The notes under the pieces: model-generated | Told to the model about the DNA's origin: nothing | The model's database searches: none | What the model saw: the letters and a program-made list of their open reading frames with translations, nothing else | Shown: positions 1 to 8,249 of the stretch, piece by piece | Layout of the letters: every line of letters begins with the position of its first letter | Position numbering within the stretch: position 1 is the first letter of the stretch | NCBI RefSeq assembly: GCF_022374935.2 | Contig: NZ_CP092430.2 | Coordinates: 496,001-560,000, forward strand | Direction of reading: 5' to 3' | Length of the DNA stretch: 64,000 nt | Origin: Mycolicibacter virginiensis | GTDB lineage: Bacteria; Actinomycetota; Actinomycetes; Mycobacteriales; Mycobacteriaceae | Made by a program: the position numbers and the translations under genes

Positions 1-284
1 TGGCGCAGCCCATCGGTCATCTCGCCGCGGAAGTGCAGCAGAGCCCGGTACACGGCTTCGTCGTAACGAGCCTGCGCCTTGGAGGTCGTGAACTCACCGC
101 CGAGCGCGTTGTGCACGCCACGGCGGCAGGAGCGCACCTGGGCGGCGCCGATATTGCGCTTTTCGGCTGCTTCCTCAACGGTCAGCCCGGCCTCCTCTTC
201 GCGGAGGGTGTGGCCGAAATGGCACTCGGCGCGGCGGAAGAAGTTGGCGATGTCCTCGCGGTAAAGGTTAGCGGTGTCGGGCAC
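1..284 (-). CDS. Hypothetical protein, N-terminal part (runs off the left edge)
   Basis: The minus strand is open without a stop from a GTG near 284 (another GTG at 290) to the window edge, 94 codons. The translation looks protein-like: it starts VPDTANLYREDIANFF and has Glu/Ala/Arg-rich helical stretches, a CRR segment and a TSKAQARYDEAVYRALLHF segment. I do not recognise the family. It diverges from the PLD-like gene on the other strand. No Shine-Dalgarno is evident, so the start is uncertain and could lie further upstream. The plus-strand reading across the same bases looks like a shadow of this gene. Confidence 0.5.
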   Translation of the reverse strand, partial: MPDTANLYREDIANFFRRAECHFGHTLREEEAGLTVEEAAEKRNIGAAQVRSCRRGVHNALGGEFTTSKAQARYDEAVYRALLHFRGEMTDGLR

Positions 285-379
285 GGGCACAAGCGTCGCA
301 CGGGTCGGGGACAGAGGCTCGGGGCGGCGGGGAGGCTGACACGGGGTGTCGATTCCGTCAGGTTGTCGCCGCGCGTCGA

Positions 380-385
380 TAGGCT
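380..385 (+). promoter_or_regulatory. Candidate leaderless -10 (TAGGCT)
   Basis: TAGGCT fits the mycobacterial TANNNT -10 pattern and ends 7 nt before the GTG at 393, the usual spacing for leaderless transcripts. There is no good Shine-Dalgarno before that GTG, which agrees with leaderless translation. The -35 is not convincing. Confidence 0.4.
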
Positions 386-392
386 CCCCGAC

Positions 393-1376
393 GTGACCGT
401 CCTCAACGAGGCCCAACGGAGGCTTCTGACGTTCGTTCAAGCGGCCAACCACGGTGGCTACTCGCCGACGCCGGACGAGGTGACCGAGTGGGTAGAACGG
501 CCTGATCGCAAGGCGGGCAAGGTGACGAGGCGCCGCGTAGAAAAACCGTCGCTGCCGTTCTCCTCGGAGACGGCAAACGCGATCGCCGGCACGATGAAAT
601 TCAAACTGAGCGAGACGGTGGCCGAGATGGTCCATCGGCAGATGTCCGATGCCATGAGTCCAGTGATGAAGCAGATCGCCGGCTTGGTCAATCCATGGTC
701 GGGCGAAGCGCGCATGATCGAGGAGCGAGAACCAGACGAGACACTGGTCGAGCAGGTGCTTCGGTTCCGGTGGGTCAGAACTTCAGCAACAGGAATCGGT
801 TTGGTCTTGACGGGCCTCGGCCGCGCGCTGCTGCGGGCCGATGCAGATCTGACCACCACGGCGGAGATCACCATGCTCGGTGGCGACGACCCGCTGGCAT
901 GGGGGAGCCTGGTCGGGGCCATCGCTGAGGTCGGCGAATGCGTGGTCGTCGACCCGTATCTGAAACTGGAACATCTGCTTGTCCTTGCTCAGTTCACGAG
1001 CACTACCCGTGTGATCATGCGGCGCCCGGCCAAGGAAAACGACCTCGTCCCGTGGCGAGTGTGTCTGGCTTCGCCCGACCTCAACATCGAGATGCGGGTC
1101 GCCGATCCCAAGCTGTTGCATGACCGGTACATCGTCGGGGACACCGATGTCTACACCCTCGGCTGCTCACTGAACGGGGTAGGGCGGAAGCCCACGACCT
1201 TGGCGCCGCTGTCCGGAGAGGTCGCTGATCAGGTCCGCGTAATCGTGGAGGAATGGTGGGAAGGTGCAGAGCCGATCGGCGAACCGCCGCCCGCTGAGGA
1301 GGAGTCGGAAGACGGTGACGGAGAGTCTGATCCGGAGCTGGGCGGCTCGGTGGGCAAAAAAGGTGAAACACCGTGA
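393..1376 (+). CDS. PLD-like phosphodiesterase-fold protein, possible defence or restriction accessory
   Basis: 327 residues from GTG 393. I chose this start because the open frame upstream overlaps the divergent gene and because a TANNNT box precedes the GTG. The N-terminal part looks like a small helical or winged-helix segment (ANHGGYSPTPDEV). The C-terminal half (about 185-300) carries a PLD-superfamily-like pattern: VVVDPYL, then LLHDRYIVGD with His243-Asp244-Arg245, then a TLGCSLNGVG loop. An acidic Glu/Asp/Pro tail follows. In related proteins I remember, the HDR-LGxSLNxxG pattern marks degenerate phospholipase-D-like domains often found beside defence genes. It faces the HEPN protein across a 92-bp gap. 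Enzymatic function is inferred only. Confidence 0.6.
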   Translation: MTVLNEAQRRLLTFVQAANHGGYSPTPDEVTEWVERPDRKAGKVTRRRVEKPSLPFSSETANAIAGTMKFKLSETVAEMVHRQMSDAMSPVMKQIAGLVNPWSGEARMIEEREPDETLVEQVLRFRWVRTSATGIGLVLTGLGRALLRADADLTTTAEITMLGGDDPLAWGSLVGAIAEVGECVVVDPYLKLEHLLVLAQFTSTTRVIMRRPAKENDLVPWRVCLASPDLNIEMRVADPKLLHDRYIVGDTDVYTLGCSLNGVGRKPTTLAPLSGEVADQVRVIVEEWWEGAEPIGEPPPAEEESEDGDGESDPELGGSVGKKGETP

Positions 1377-1468
1377 CGGACCGCGCCGACTGGTTTTCCG
1401 ATTGAGCATTTGGCAGGCAGTCACGCCCTCCTTTCCGGCGGACGACCGTCCGAGACGGCACGGCGAGT

Positions 1469-2962
1469 TCAGGCGGGAGTTGCGAAGACGCGCGGCCACA
1501 CTCGCCGCCAGTTGCGCCAGTCACGTTCGTAACGATCGTTCGCCCTAGTTGCTTCTGCGAGCTTGTCGGGCGGAACCCCCGCTTCCAGCAGCAAGTACAG
1601 CGTCAAGACCCAGCGCAGGGATCTCGTGATGTAGTGCATCTTCGTGAAGTCGATGTTTCCGGACTGTGAGGGCAAGCCGTGGGCCAGCGTGTTGCGCTGA
1701 TTGGTCACCGCCTGTTTCCATCGATTCACTCGACCGACGCAGTCCGGAAGCACTTCGCTCACGCGAGTGGCTAGTGCCTCGATCCGAGTCGGGAACGACG
1801 GCTCGGAGAGGTATTGACTGAGCGCTTGCTCCAGTGCTTGCCGCACGTCGTCGGGCATAGTGGACGTCGCGAGCCCAGAGATCCCTGCTTGCACGGTCTC
1901 GGCGGTCCACCGCCGGTCGTCTGGATGCAGTCGGCGATGAAGGGTCTCCGCGGCAGTGCACATGTACAGCGCTTCGGCTTCGACTGTTGCGAACTCGCCG
2001 GAGTAGGCGGCGGCCAAAATCTGTGGCACGGGAGATGTCCGCTTCGCTAGGTCCAGCCAGCGGCCGATGAAGTCGGCACCTCCGGCCGCGTCCAGGGTGA
2101 GAAGGAGATCGTTCACTATGTCGCGGGGTGCCGACCGATCGATGATGTGCCCGTACACATCAGCCGAATCCCCGGCTGGCGTCGACACCGTCAACTTTCG
2201 CACGCGACTGTCGGTTCCGTGCAGGATCGTCAACAGACTTTTAATTGGGACAGCGATGTCCGAAACCACCACCGGCAGTGGCACGGTGCCTTCGAACAAG
2301 ATCTCCAGCCCGGTATTCGTGGTGACTTTGAGGTCTGGCCCGTCGAGCACGGGAAAGGTCACCTGAGGGTCAAACCGTACCTCTCCCGATCGCGGTGTCG
2401 CGGTTCTTCCGGTGGTGGCGTCCGGTGGGTTGTACACCCAGTTCAAGGGCGCCATGCCCTGCTCCGATATTTGCATGCAGACACTGGACATATCGGCGAA
2501 TTGGTGAAGCCCAGCGACATCCAGGGACACAGTCTGAAACTCGGTATCCTCGTCGGGAAACAGTGCGCCGGCGAGGCACCAGTCCACCTCCAGAACCTCA
2601 CGGCTGTGCTGCTCTTCTTGGTTCGGTGCAGAGAATCCCAGCAACTGCCGAGTGCGACTGCGGAGGCCCCACAATGACACCCGTGCGGGTTGGTGGGCAA
2701 TTGCCCCGAGAACGACGGCGTCGTCCGTGATACGCCGTTTCGGTGACGTACCGGTATGCGATCCAGGTCCGGTCTGGGTCCACGAAATCATGGGGTTGAA
2801 GCCGGGGCTTACTTCAAGTTCGACCGTTTTGTCTCCGAAGCGCAGGATCCCCGTGCGCCGAATCGAGCCGGTCTCCTCAGCTTCACTGGTCGAAAGCGAG
2901 GTCGACACCACCTGGAACTGTCCGATTGTCTCCGCGGTGTGGTCCGGAAATCGATCTGCCAT
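1469..2962 (-). CDS. ApeA-like HEPN-domain protein (candidate anti-phage RNase)
   Basis: 497 residues. The N-terminal 300 residues are beta-rich and resemble the ApeA N-terminal domain (early FDKxVELEV-type strand, central LTILHGT segment). The C-terminal 200 residues are helical and contain RNTLAHG at 423-429. This is an R-x4-H HEPN ribonuclease motif (Arg423, His428) in the expected context WKQAVTNQRNTLAHG. ApeA proteins are known single-gene anti-phage HEPN effectors in enterobacteria; the match here is by pattern, not by search. A TAGGTT -10-like box ends 6 nt before the ATG, suggesting a leaderless mRNA. It lies next to the element's origin-like repeats, consistent with cargo. Confidence 0.6.
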   Translation of the reverse strand: MADRFPDHTAETIGQFQVVSTSLSTSEAEETGSIRRTGILRFGDKTVELEVSPGFNPMISWTQTGPGSHTGTSPKRRITDDAVVLGAIAHQPARVSLWGLRSRTRQLLGFSAPNQEEQHSREVLEVDWCLAGALFPDEDTEFQTVSLDVAGLHQFADMSSVCMQISEQGMAPLNWVYNPPDATTGRTATPRSGEVRFDPQVTFPVLDGPDLKVTTNTGLEILFEGTVPLPVVVSDIAVPIKSLLTILHGTDSRVRKLTVSTPAGDSADVYGHIIDRSAPRDIVNDLLLTLDAAGGADFIGRWLDLAKRTSPVPQILAAAYSGEFATVEAEALYMCTAAETLHRRLHPDDRRWTAETVQAGISGLATSTMPDDVRQALEQALSQYLSEPSFPTRIEALATRVSEVLPDCVGRVNRWKQAVTNQRNTLAHGLPSQSGNIDFTKMHYITRSLRWVLTLYLLLEAGVPPDKLAEATRANDRYERDWRNWRRVWPRVFATPA

Positions 2963-2968
2963 CGCTCG

Positions 2969-2974
2969 AACCTA
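2969..2974 (-). promoter_or_regulatory. Candidate leaderless -10 (TAGGTT) of the HEPN gene
   Basis: On the minus strand TAGGTT lies 6 nt upstream of the ATG, matching TANNNT spacing for a leaderless start. No Shine-Dalgarno is present. Confidence 0.4.
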
Positions 2975-3116
2975 ACTAAGCGACTCCGCCCTCCGCACCG
3001 CCCGCACCCCTGACCCAGCTCCAGGTCCTCGCGGCCCGGGTCAGCGCCGGTCGGGGTGGGGGTGGGGCACTGCTGATGACGCGATCAATTCAAGAAATTC
3101 AAGTCCGTCGAGGGCC

Positions 3117-3162
3117 GGGGTCACGCATCCCCCCTCTTAAAGGGGGGGATGCGCGTGACCCC
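3117..3162. repeat. Large inverted repeat (hairpin) in the rep-proximal intergenic region
   Basis: GGGGTCACGCATCCCCCC is followed after a short AT-containing loop by GGGGGGATGCGCGTGACCCC. The arms pair almost completely, with a 2-nt CG bulge. It begins the TCACG repeat cluster. It may serve as a terminator between the HEPN upstream region and the rep gene, or as part of an origin. Confidence 0.6.
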
Positions 3163-3294
3163 CTCACGGGGGCGGTCACGGAGGGTCACGCTTTCCGTGA
3201 ATTAGCAGGTCAGAGCCTCACGGAGGGGGTCACGGAGCCTCACGCAGCGATTCAGGTGAAAACAGCCCGCGTGACCCCCGCCGTGAGGGTCACG
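3121..3294. repeat. TCACG/CGTGA iteron-like cluster, candidate replication origin
   Basis: Eight TCACG copies (3121, 3164, 3176, 3186, 3218, 3230, 3240, 3290) and four CGTGA copies (3154, 3196, 3270, 3282) occur in 174 bp, most within TCACGGAGG-like contexts. The cluster fills the 327-bp gap between the HEPN gene and the RepA-type helicase gene and overlaps that gene's stop codon. I see no other gene in this gap. Origin function is inferred from the neighbouring helicase and the iteron-like layout. Confidence 0.5.
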
Positions 3295-5518
3295 GCACCC
3301 GCACGGCCGTTACATTGACGGCGGTGTACACGGCCATTCCCGCGACGTCAGCTCGGTGAACGCTTCCGGACTCCCGCAATTTCTCCAGACGCCGGCGTGC
3401 CTTTTCTCTCTCAGCCGAGCTGGGGCGATCGGTTTCGAACAGGGCAGAGGCGCACTGTGCGGCGCTTGCCCCGCCGGGCTGCCGGCACAGGTCCAGCAGG
3501 TCCACGCCGGCGTGAACGGTCATGGTTCCGGTGGAACCATCGTGTGCGATTTCGAACGGTGCGACCTCCGTGGATGGCTGCTTGAGGTGCCGGAATTTCA
3601 CCACCGGGTCTCCGGGCTCGCCGCCGAGGTGAATCACCGAACCGGCCCCGCTGGTGATCCAGATGCTTCCGTAAAGCTTCTCAATCGCGGGCGCAGCTGC
3701 GTCGGTCGTTTTCCGGTCGTGATGCAGCTCCAGCACCTCGACACCAGCCGCTAGCGTCGTTTGCCGGGCACGGTTCCATCCGGCACCGACTTCGTCGGTT
3801 GCCAGGCCGAGAGCGGCGTCCTTGAGCGAATCGATCACCACTACCTGCGCCCCTTTCTCCGCACACATCGCCGCCAGGCGATCCGGATGGGCCGCGAGAT
3901 CTTCCGGCGGCGGCCCCTGCCACACGACCAACCGCTGCGCGAGCTCGGCCTCCGGGATCCCGCCGAGCTGCCGCCGCAGGGCGCGGGCGATCTGCCGTGG
4001 GCGGTCCATAGCCAGGTACAGGACCCTGTCCACCCGCTTGACCGGGTACCCGAGGAAATCGGAGCCGCCGTTGAGCATCCCGAGCACGAGGCTTCCCGCC
4101 ATCGTGGATTTTCCAACGCCCTGCGGACCTGCGATCACCAGCGCCTCCCCTTCGGCCCACAGCACGTCCTCGCCAGAGCCCCACACCGCGGGCGTGGTTT
4201 CTGGGATGCTGTGGATGAAGCTGCCGCCGTCGACGAACCGTGATTCGGTGAGCACGCCTTCCCGCAGCCTGATCCAAGCCTGCGTGGAGCCGACCATCGT
4301 GGCGCCGAGGCTTCGGATTGTGAGCCCCAATCGGGTGAGCCGACCAGCCTTCGCGGCCGATGCGACCTCCGCTCGATCGGAAACGGTCATGGCCATCAGA
4401 GCAGCGATCTCGTGCTCCGAATTGGAGGGGTCCCGGGCGAGGAATGCCCGCAATTCCTCTCTCAGTTGCTCGGCCTCCACCCGCCGCTCGAACGCGGCGG
4501 CGTTGAGAACCAGCTCGTCCTGATCGGGCTCGGGCGCGATCGGTGCCGGCGGAACCGCTGCCAGCGCCGCGACGATCGCCGCTTCGGGCGCCGTCACCGC
4601 AGCCGCGATCTCCGTCCGAGTCGGCACCGCCGGCGTCGCCGCGTGGCGTGCCTGCGCCTCAATCCGGTGGGAGATACCGCCGTCGGTGTACCCGCCGTCG
4701 ACGGCCAGCGGATTGCAGGTCGCGGCGAACCACCCGGCGTCGGCGTTGGCGTCCAAAACAGGCTCCGGACGAGAGGGCGCAGCGTCGGCGACGGCGTTCA
4801 TGCACACCGCCCGCAGCGCATCGGCGTCGGCACCGGTGACGCTCGCAAGTTGTGCTCCGAACCGAGCCGCACGTGCTCTCTTGAGCGCTCTCCTCTCGGC
4901 TGCGTGCCGGCGTTCATCGCCCCCCCAAACTCGCTCGGCGGCTTCCACTGCCAGCGCAGCAGTGACCTCATCTGGGGCGATGCCCCTGAGGGCGGCGCCG
5001 AGCTCGTCGGCACTGATCACGGTGCCGCCCTCGAACCCGAACTCAGCGGCGAACTCGGTGGAAGCGAGCACCTCCGCTGTGCCGTCGGTGAGCAATCGAA
5101 CCGCCGGCTCGCCGCTGTAGGCGAGCACCCCCGCGCTACCGGTGGTGAGCAGGTCGGGGTGCAGGTACGGATCCCATTCCGTCGACGTCCAGGGCGCACC
5201 TGCGGGTCGTGGCGGGGGTGCTGGCGTGGGAGGGGGTGGGGGTGCCGGTTCGGCGTCCCGGGCTGCGAGAACCGCGGTGAAATCGCAGGCAGTCATGCGG
5301 ATTTCATCAGCACCGTACGCCACGTACATCACTCCCAGCGCATCGGCGGTGAGCAGCGGAACGGCCACGTCACTGCGACCATCTGAGCAGGTGTCGGCGG
5401 CGTGCACGGTGTAGCCAGGTGTGCTGTCCAGCGTGGTGACGCGGCAGCCGCAGGTCGGCGTGGCGCTGACGGTGGAGGCATTGGTAGTGGGTGCTTGAGC
5501 TACCATGGGAAGGTCCAT
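3290..5518 (-). CDS. RepA-type AAA (AAA_25-like) replicative helicase of the mobile element
   Basis: 742 residues. A variable N-terminal half with a proline-rich linker (about 90-108) and Ala/Glu-rich helices is followed by a RecA-fold ATPase: Walker A GPQGVGKST at 464-472, YLAMDRP at 501-507, Walker B VVVIDSLKD around 559-566, and ELHHDRK at 597-603. This is the arrangement of RSF1010 RepA-like hexameric helicases used by plasmids and integrative elements. The C-terminal 60 residues look like a winged helix (SSAEREKARRRLEKLRESG). ATG 5518 is used; Met5 is an alternative. The TCACG cluster lies directly downstream. A partner initiator or primase was not recognised. Confidence 0.8.
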   Translation of the reverse strand: MDLPMVAQAPTTNASTVSATPTCGCRVTTLDSTPGYTVHAADTCSDGRSDVAVPLLTADALGVMYVAYGADEIRMTACDFTAVLAARDAEPAPPPPPTPAPPPRPAGAPWTSTEWDPYLHPDLLTTGSAGVLAYSGEPAVRLLTDGTAEVLASTEFAAEFGFEGGTVISADELGAALRGIAPDEVTAALAVEAAERVWGGDERRHAAERRALKRARAARFGAQLASVTGADADALRAVCMNAVADAAPSRPEPVLDANADAGWFAATCNPLAVDGGYTDGGISHRIEAQARHAATPAVPTRTEIAAAVTAPEAAIVAALAAVPPAPIAPEPDQDELVLNAAAFERRVEAEQLREELRAFLARDPSNSEHEIAALMAMTVSDRAEVASAAKAGRLTRLGLTIRSLGATMVGSTQAWIRLREGVLTESRFVDGGSFIHSIPETTPAVWGSGEDVLWAEGEALVIAGPQGVGKSTMAGSLVLGMLNGGSDFLGYPVKRVDRVLYLAMDRPRQIARALRRQLGGIPEAELAQRLVVWQGPPPEDLAAHPDRLAAMCAEKGAQVVVIDSLKDAALGLATDEVGAGWNRARQTTLAAGVEVLELHHDRKTTDAAAPAIEKLYGSIWITSGAGSVIHLGGEPGDPVVKFRHLKQPSTEVAPFEIAHDGSTGTMTVHAGVDLLDLCRQPGGASAAQCASALFETDRPSSAEREKARRRLEKLRESGSVHRADVAGMAVYTAVNVTAVRVP

Positions 5519-5552
5519 TCCTTGGTGGGATCAGGACGAAAGTTGTTGCGGG

Positions 5553-5574
5553 AGCCGGGTTGAGGGACCCGGCT
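5553..5574 (-). terminator. Hairpin between the HTH gene and the rep gene
   Basis: AGCCGGGT-TGAGGG-ACCCGGCT forms an 8-bp stem just downstream of the minus-strand HTH gene and upstream of rep. On the plus strand it is followed by a T-rich tail. It may limit read-through into rep. Confidence 0.5.
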
Positions 5575-5582
5575 TTCGTGTT

Positions 5583-6056
5583 TTAGGCGTCGAGAGGGTC
5601 GTCGCCAGCCCGCACTGCGACAGTGACGCTGTCACCCCCGGGGACCATTGCCAGCCCTGCAAGGGCGATGCTGGCGGCCCGTCCAGCGGCCCGGTGCGGG
5701 ACCAGAATCCGTTGGCCGTCGACCTCGATCTCGCCGCCAGAAGGCGACACATTCCACAGCGCTTCGGTGAGCGCAGAAGTGTCTCCGGCCACCGTTTTAC
5801 CGGCGATCGTGACGGCTCCGTGGGAGCTACCCAGCCCCGCCGCGGTCACCGTAACCGTCACAGCTGCGGGAACCGTTGCGGTGCTTTCCAAGTACGTTTC
5901 CGCGTCCTCTGGACGGATCCGAATGAGCCGGCCGACACGGTGTGCGCGAAGCTTTCCCGAGCTGATCAGCGCCCGGATTGACTCGTCGGTCACGCCCCAG
6001 ACGCGAACGAGGTCGTCGACGGTGAGCATCGGCTCGGCGGTGAAGGTGGTTGTCAT
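5583..6056 (-). CDS. Excisionase-type HTH DNA-binding protein
   Basis: 157 residues. Residues about 10-55 form an excisionase/MerR-like winged helix: MLTVDDLVRVWGVTDESIRALISSG, then RVGRLIRIRPEDAETYL. The remaining 100 residues are Val/Ala/Thr-rich with beta character (VPAAVTVTVTAAG) and unrecognised. In such elements these proteins act as excision factors or regulators of the replication genes. It lies upstream of the RepA-type helicase on the same strand, separated by a hairpin, so it could regulate rep. Family call is good; role is inferred. Confidence 0.65.
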   Translation of the reverse strand: MTTTFTAEPMLTVDDLVRVWGVTDESIRALISSGKLRAHRVGRLIRIRPEDAETYLESTATVPAAVTVTVTAAGLGSSHGAVTIAGKTVAGDTSALTEALWNVSPSGGEIEVDGQRILVPHRAAGRAASIALAGLAMVPGGDSVTVAVRAGDDPLDA

Positions 6057-6303
6057 GAGTGCTCCTGCGAGTTCGGTCGAGATCGGTTGAGATCGTCGTA
6101 CGCACCAAGCCTCGCATGGGATTTCGCCGTGTCCAGCCGCCCGTCACGACACGCGGACAGCCGCACACCATTGCCCGATTCGCCCCGGTATTCACCGGTT
6201 CGCGACGGTCCAAATTTTCACTCCAGCAACACAAAAAGTCTTATCAACTCCTTATCGGCGTATTTCCCCCGCGGCGCGTCTGCACCCGTTCCCGCAACGG
6301 CAA

Positions 6304-6330
6304 CGGCCCCAGCCACTGCGGCTGGGGCCG
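6304..6330 (-). terminator. Perfect 11-bp hairpin terminator
   Basis: CGGCCCCAGCC-ACTGC-GGCTGGGGCCG is a perfect stem-loop downstream of the minus-strand operon ending at 6372. The 315-bp gap 6057-6371 holds this hairpin and presumably the promoter of the HTH gene. I see no gene in it. Confidence 0.75.
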
Positions 6331-6371
6331 TCACTGATCAGCGACCGGTCACTCGGCCGTCATTGTGGCCG

Positions 6372-7145
6372 TCACCCGGCCGACACCGCCTCCTCGGCGG
6401 CCGCCGCCAGTCGACTAACTGATGTCCGATGCAGCCCCGTGGACGCCGCGACAGCCCGCAAGCTGCCGCCGTCGGCCAGCCCGGCCAGTGCCGCAGCGAC
6501 CGTGGGTGCCGGCGCCTTCACCACCCCGGCCGCCACCAGCTCTTGCGCCCGACCGATGTGGACGTCAGCGCTGGTCATGGGCGTGCCGTCCAGCTGGTCG
6601 CTGCCGTCCATGTCGCGGTCACCGGGACCGGCAACGAGGTGCAGCCCCGCACTCGTACGTGCAGCGGCGACCGCGCCGGTGACCGGCTCGGCGGCCGGGT
6701 CGGTCGGGGGAGCGGCCACATCGTGGCCGTCGGCGACCGGGGCGGCCACAGTGGCCACCGCGGGGTCCAACACCAGGGCGACCGCGCTGGCGGCGGCCAG
6801 CACATCCAGCGTCACCGGCAGCAGGGCGCCGACCCAGCCACTATGCCCAGCGGCGTGGGCCAGTTGGGCAAGCGCGTCGAAGCTCATCGCGAACGCCGCC
6901 AACGACACCACCGCGACCGACACCACCACTACAGCTCGCACTCCGCCAGCTGCTCTAGCCGCTACCGGCACCGAGTGAACAGCAACGGGAAGGGCGAGAG
7001 GGGCAACGGATGCCACGGCTATCACCACCGCTGTAGGCAGTGCGGCACCGCCGTGAGGAAGCAGCGTCGCAGCCGCGATGTTGCCGGCCAGGCTAGCCGC
7101 GGTGCTGCCCAGCAGCACCCACATGAACCACTTTCTGAAGGTCAT
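6372..7145 (-). CDS. DUF2637-like membrane protein (Spd-type spread protein) with C-terminal HTH
   Basis: 257 residues from ATG 7145, which overlaps the stop of the upstream gene as ATGA. A longer frame exists but would overlap that gene. Four predicted membrane segments lie at about 6-27, 37-57, 69-89 and 104-126. A Pro/Ala-rich linker follows, then a helix-turn-helix-like tail (about 214-248, LRAVAASTGLHRTSVSRL). This topology matches DUF2637 proteins of actinomycete plasmids and integrative elements, where Spd membrane proteins help spread DNA through the mycelium. It is the last gene of the leftward operon from 8485. Confidence 0.7.
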   Translation of the reverse strand: MTFRKWFMWVLLGSTAASLAGNIAAATLLPHGGAALPTAVVIAVASVAPLALPVAVHSVPVAARAAGGVRAVVVVSVAVVSLAAFAMSFDALAQLAHAAGHSGWVGALLPVTLDVLAAASAVALVLDPAVATVAAPVADGHDVAAPPTDPAAEPVTGAVAAARTSAGLHLVAGPGDRDMDGSDQLDGTPMTSADVHIGRAQELVAAGVVKAPAPTVAAALAGLADGGSLRAVAASTGLHRTSVSRLAAAAEEAVSAG

Positions 7146-7783
7146 GCAACCGCTCCCATTTCCTCGAACTCCGCCAGTTCCAACATCACTTCCACCCGTC
7201 TCGCCAACGCCCTCTGCTGCCCTTCGGCGGCGATCCAGATCCAGAAGTCCGACTCGCTCCACTTCCCCTGATTCGCCTGCCGCCAAGCGATCTCCGCCCG
7301 AGCAGCCACCGCCAACGGATCGCCGATCGCCACCGAACAAGGCCCGACACCAAGCACCATCGACTCAGCCGTGACCCCGCACCACACCAACGCGGCGACC
7401 CCTGCCTCCGGCACTGTTTCAGCCACGTATTCCCCCGCAGCTCGCCTTGCCATCCCCGCGATCCTGCGGCGGTGCCGGTCCACAGCCCCCGCCGTCACGG
7501 ACTCCCAATGGCTATCGACGAGTTCCCGCAGCAGCTGCTGTCCCGCCGCTGAAACCTGCTCGTGCAGGCCCCCAACGGTCTCCGGAACGAGCTCCAAGAG
7601 CACCGTGAATGGCTTTCCGCCGCGGTGCGCAGCACGCACCCGCGCCCTCGCATATCCGGCACAGAACTGCACCTGGGGACCGTGCCAGCCGCGGTCGCGG
7701 AGCCATTCGCTGACGGCTTCTCCCACGGCTTCGGCTTCGACGGCGGCGATGCCGGGGGAGTCGAGAATCGCGTAGTCGGTCAT
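7142..7783 (-). CDS. Hypothetical element protein
   Basis: 213 residues, soluble, Ala/Glu/Arg-rich and mostly helical, with several tryptophans (HWESVTAG, EIAWRQANQGKWSESDFWIWIAAE). I do not recognise the family. It overlaps the next gene by ATGA at its 3' end and the previous gene by 4 nt at its 5' end, so it is translationally coupled with them. In AICE-like elements genes at this position are usually accessory to transfer. Confidence 0.65.
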   Translation of the reverse strand: MTDYAILDSPGIAAVEAEAVGEAVSEWLRDRGWHGPQVQFCAGYARARVRAAHRGGKPFTVLLELVPETVGGLHEQVSAAGQQLLRELVDSHWESVTAGAVDRHRRRIAGMARRAAGEYVAETVPEAGVAALVWCGVTAESMVLGVGPCSVAIGDPLAVAARAEIAWRQANQGKWSESDFWIWIAAEGQQRALARRVEVMLELAEFEEMGAVA

Positions 7784-8013
7784 CGTGGGTCCTCCGCGAT
7801 TCCGGCGCGAGTGAGGATGGCTGACCAGTGCTCGTTGACCCAGCGGATTGCTCCGTAAGGTGCGATCAGTTCCCTGCTCGCTGGGCTGATCGGCTGCTGG
7901 GTGAAGCGCATTTCAGCCACGCCGGCTGCTGCTCCCGCGGCTTGCCGGGAGAGGCCGTGCTCCAGCGCGAGCGAGTGCGCTGCCCTGCGGATTTCGGTCA
8001 CGTCGCTGCTCAT
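7780..8013 (-). CDS. Small hypothetical protein, paralogue of the next upstream gene
   Basis: 77 residues. The pattern is R-AA-x-LA-EHG, then PISPASREL, then WVNEHWSAILTRAG, and the adjacent upstream protein shares it (RAARALAAEHG, RPFGPELGDLL, WVDEHLPEILTRAG). The two are therefore a tandem duplication. No known domain was recognised. Both ends overlap neighbours by 4 nt, giving a tightly coupled operon. Confidence 0.65.
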   Translation of the reverse strand: MSSDVTEIRRAAHSLALEHGLSRQAAGAAAGVAEMRFTQQPISPASRELIAPYGAIRWVNEHWSAILTRAGIAEDPR

Positions 8014-8249
8014 TCCACACCGCCTACACCGGCGCGAGTGAGGATCTCGGGCAGGTGCTCGTCGACCCAGCTGAGCACCGGGTATTTCTCCAATAAATCG
8101 CCCAGCTCCGGCCCGAAAGGCCTGGTCAGGAACCGCGATCCGGCGCAGGTGCCGGCCAGCGCGGCGGGCACTGTTCGAAATCCGTGCTCAGCGGCGAGTG
8201 CACGTGCGGCCCGGCGGACTCGAAGAGCCTCGGCGTCGACGGTGCTCAC
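8010..8249 (-). CDS. Small hypothetical protein, paralogue of the next downstream gene
   Basis: 79 residues, related to the 77-residue protein encoded just downstream, with the same C-terminal EHLPEILTRAG-type ending. Function unknown. It overlaps its neighbours by 4 nt on each side. Confidence 0.65.
   Translation of the reverse strand: MSTVDAEALRVRRAARALAAEHGFRTVPAALAGTCAGSRFLTRPFGPELGDLLEKYPVLSWVDEHLPEILTRAGVGGVE

Noticed and set aside
33..392. N-terminal 120-codon extension of the PLD-like frame
   Set aside because: It overlaps a better minus-strand coding region and shows no family character; a leaderless start at 393 fits better.
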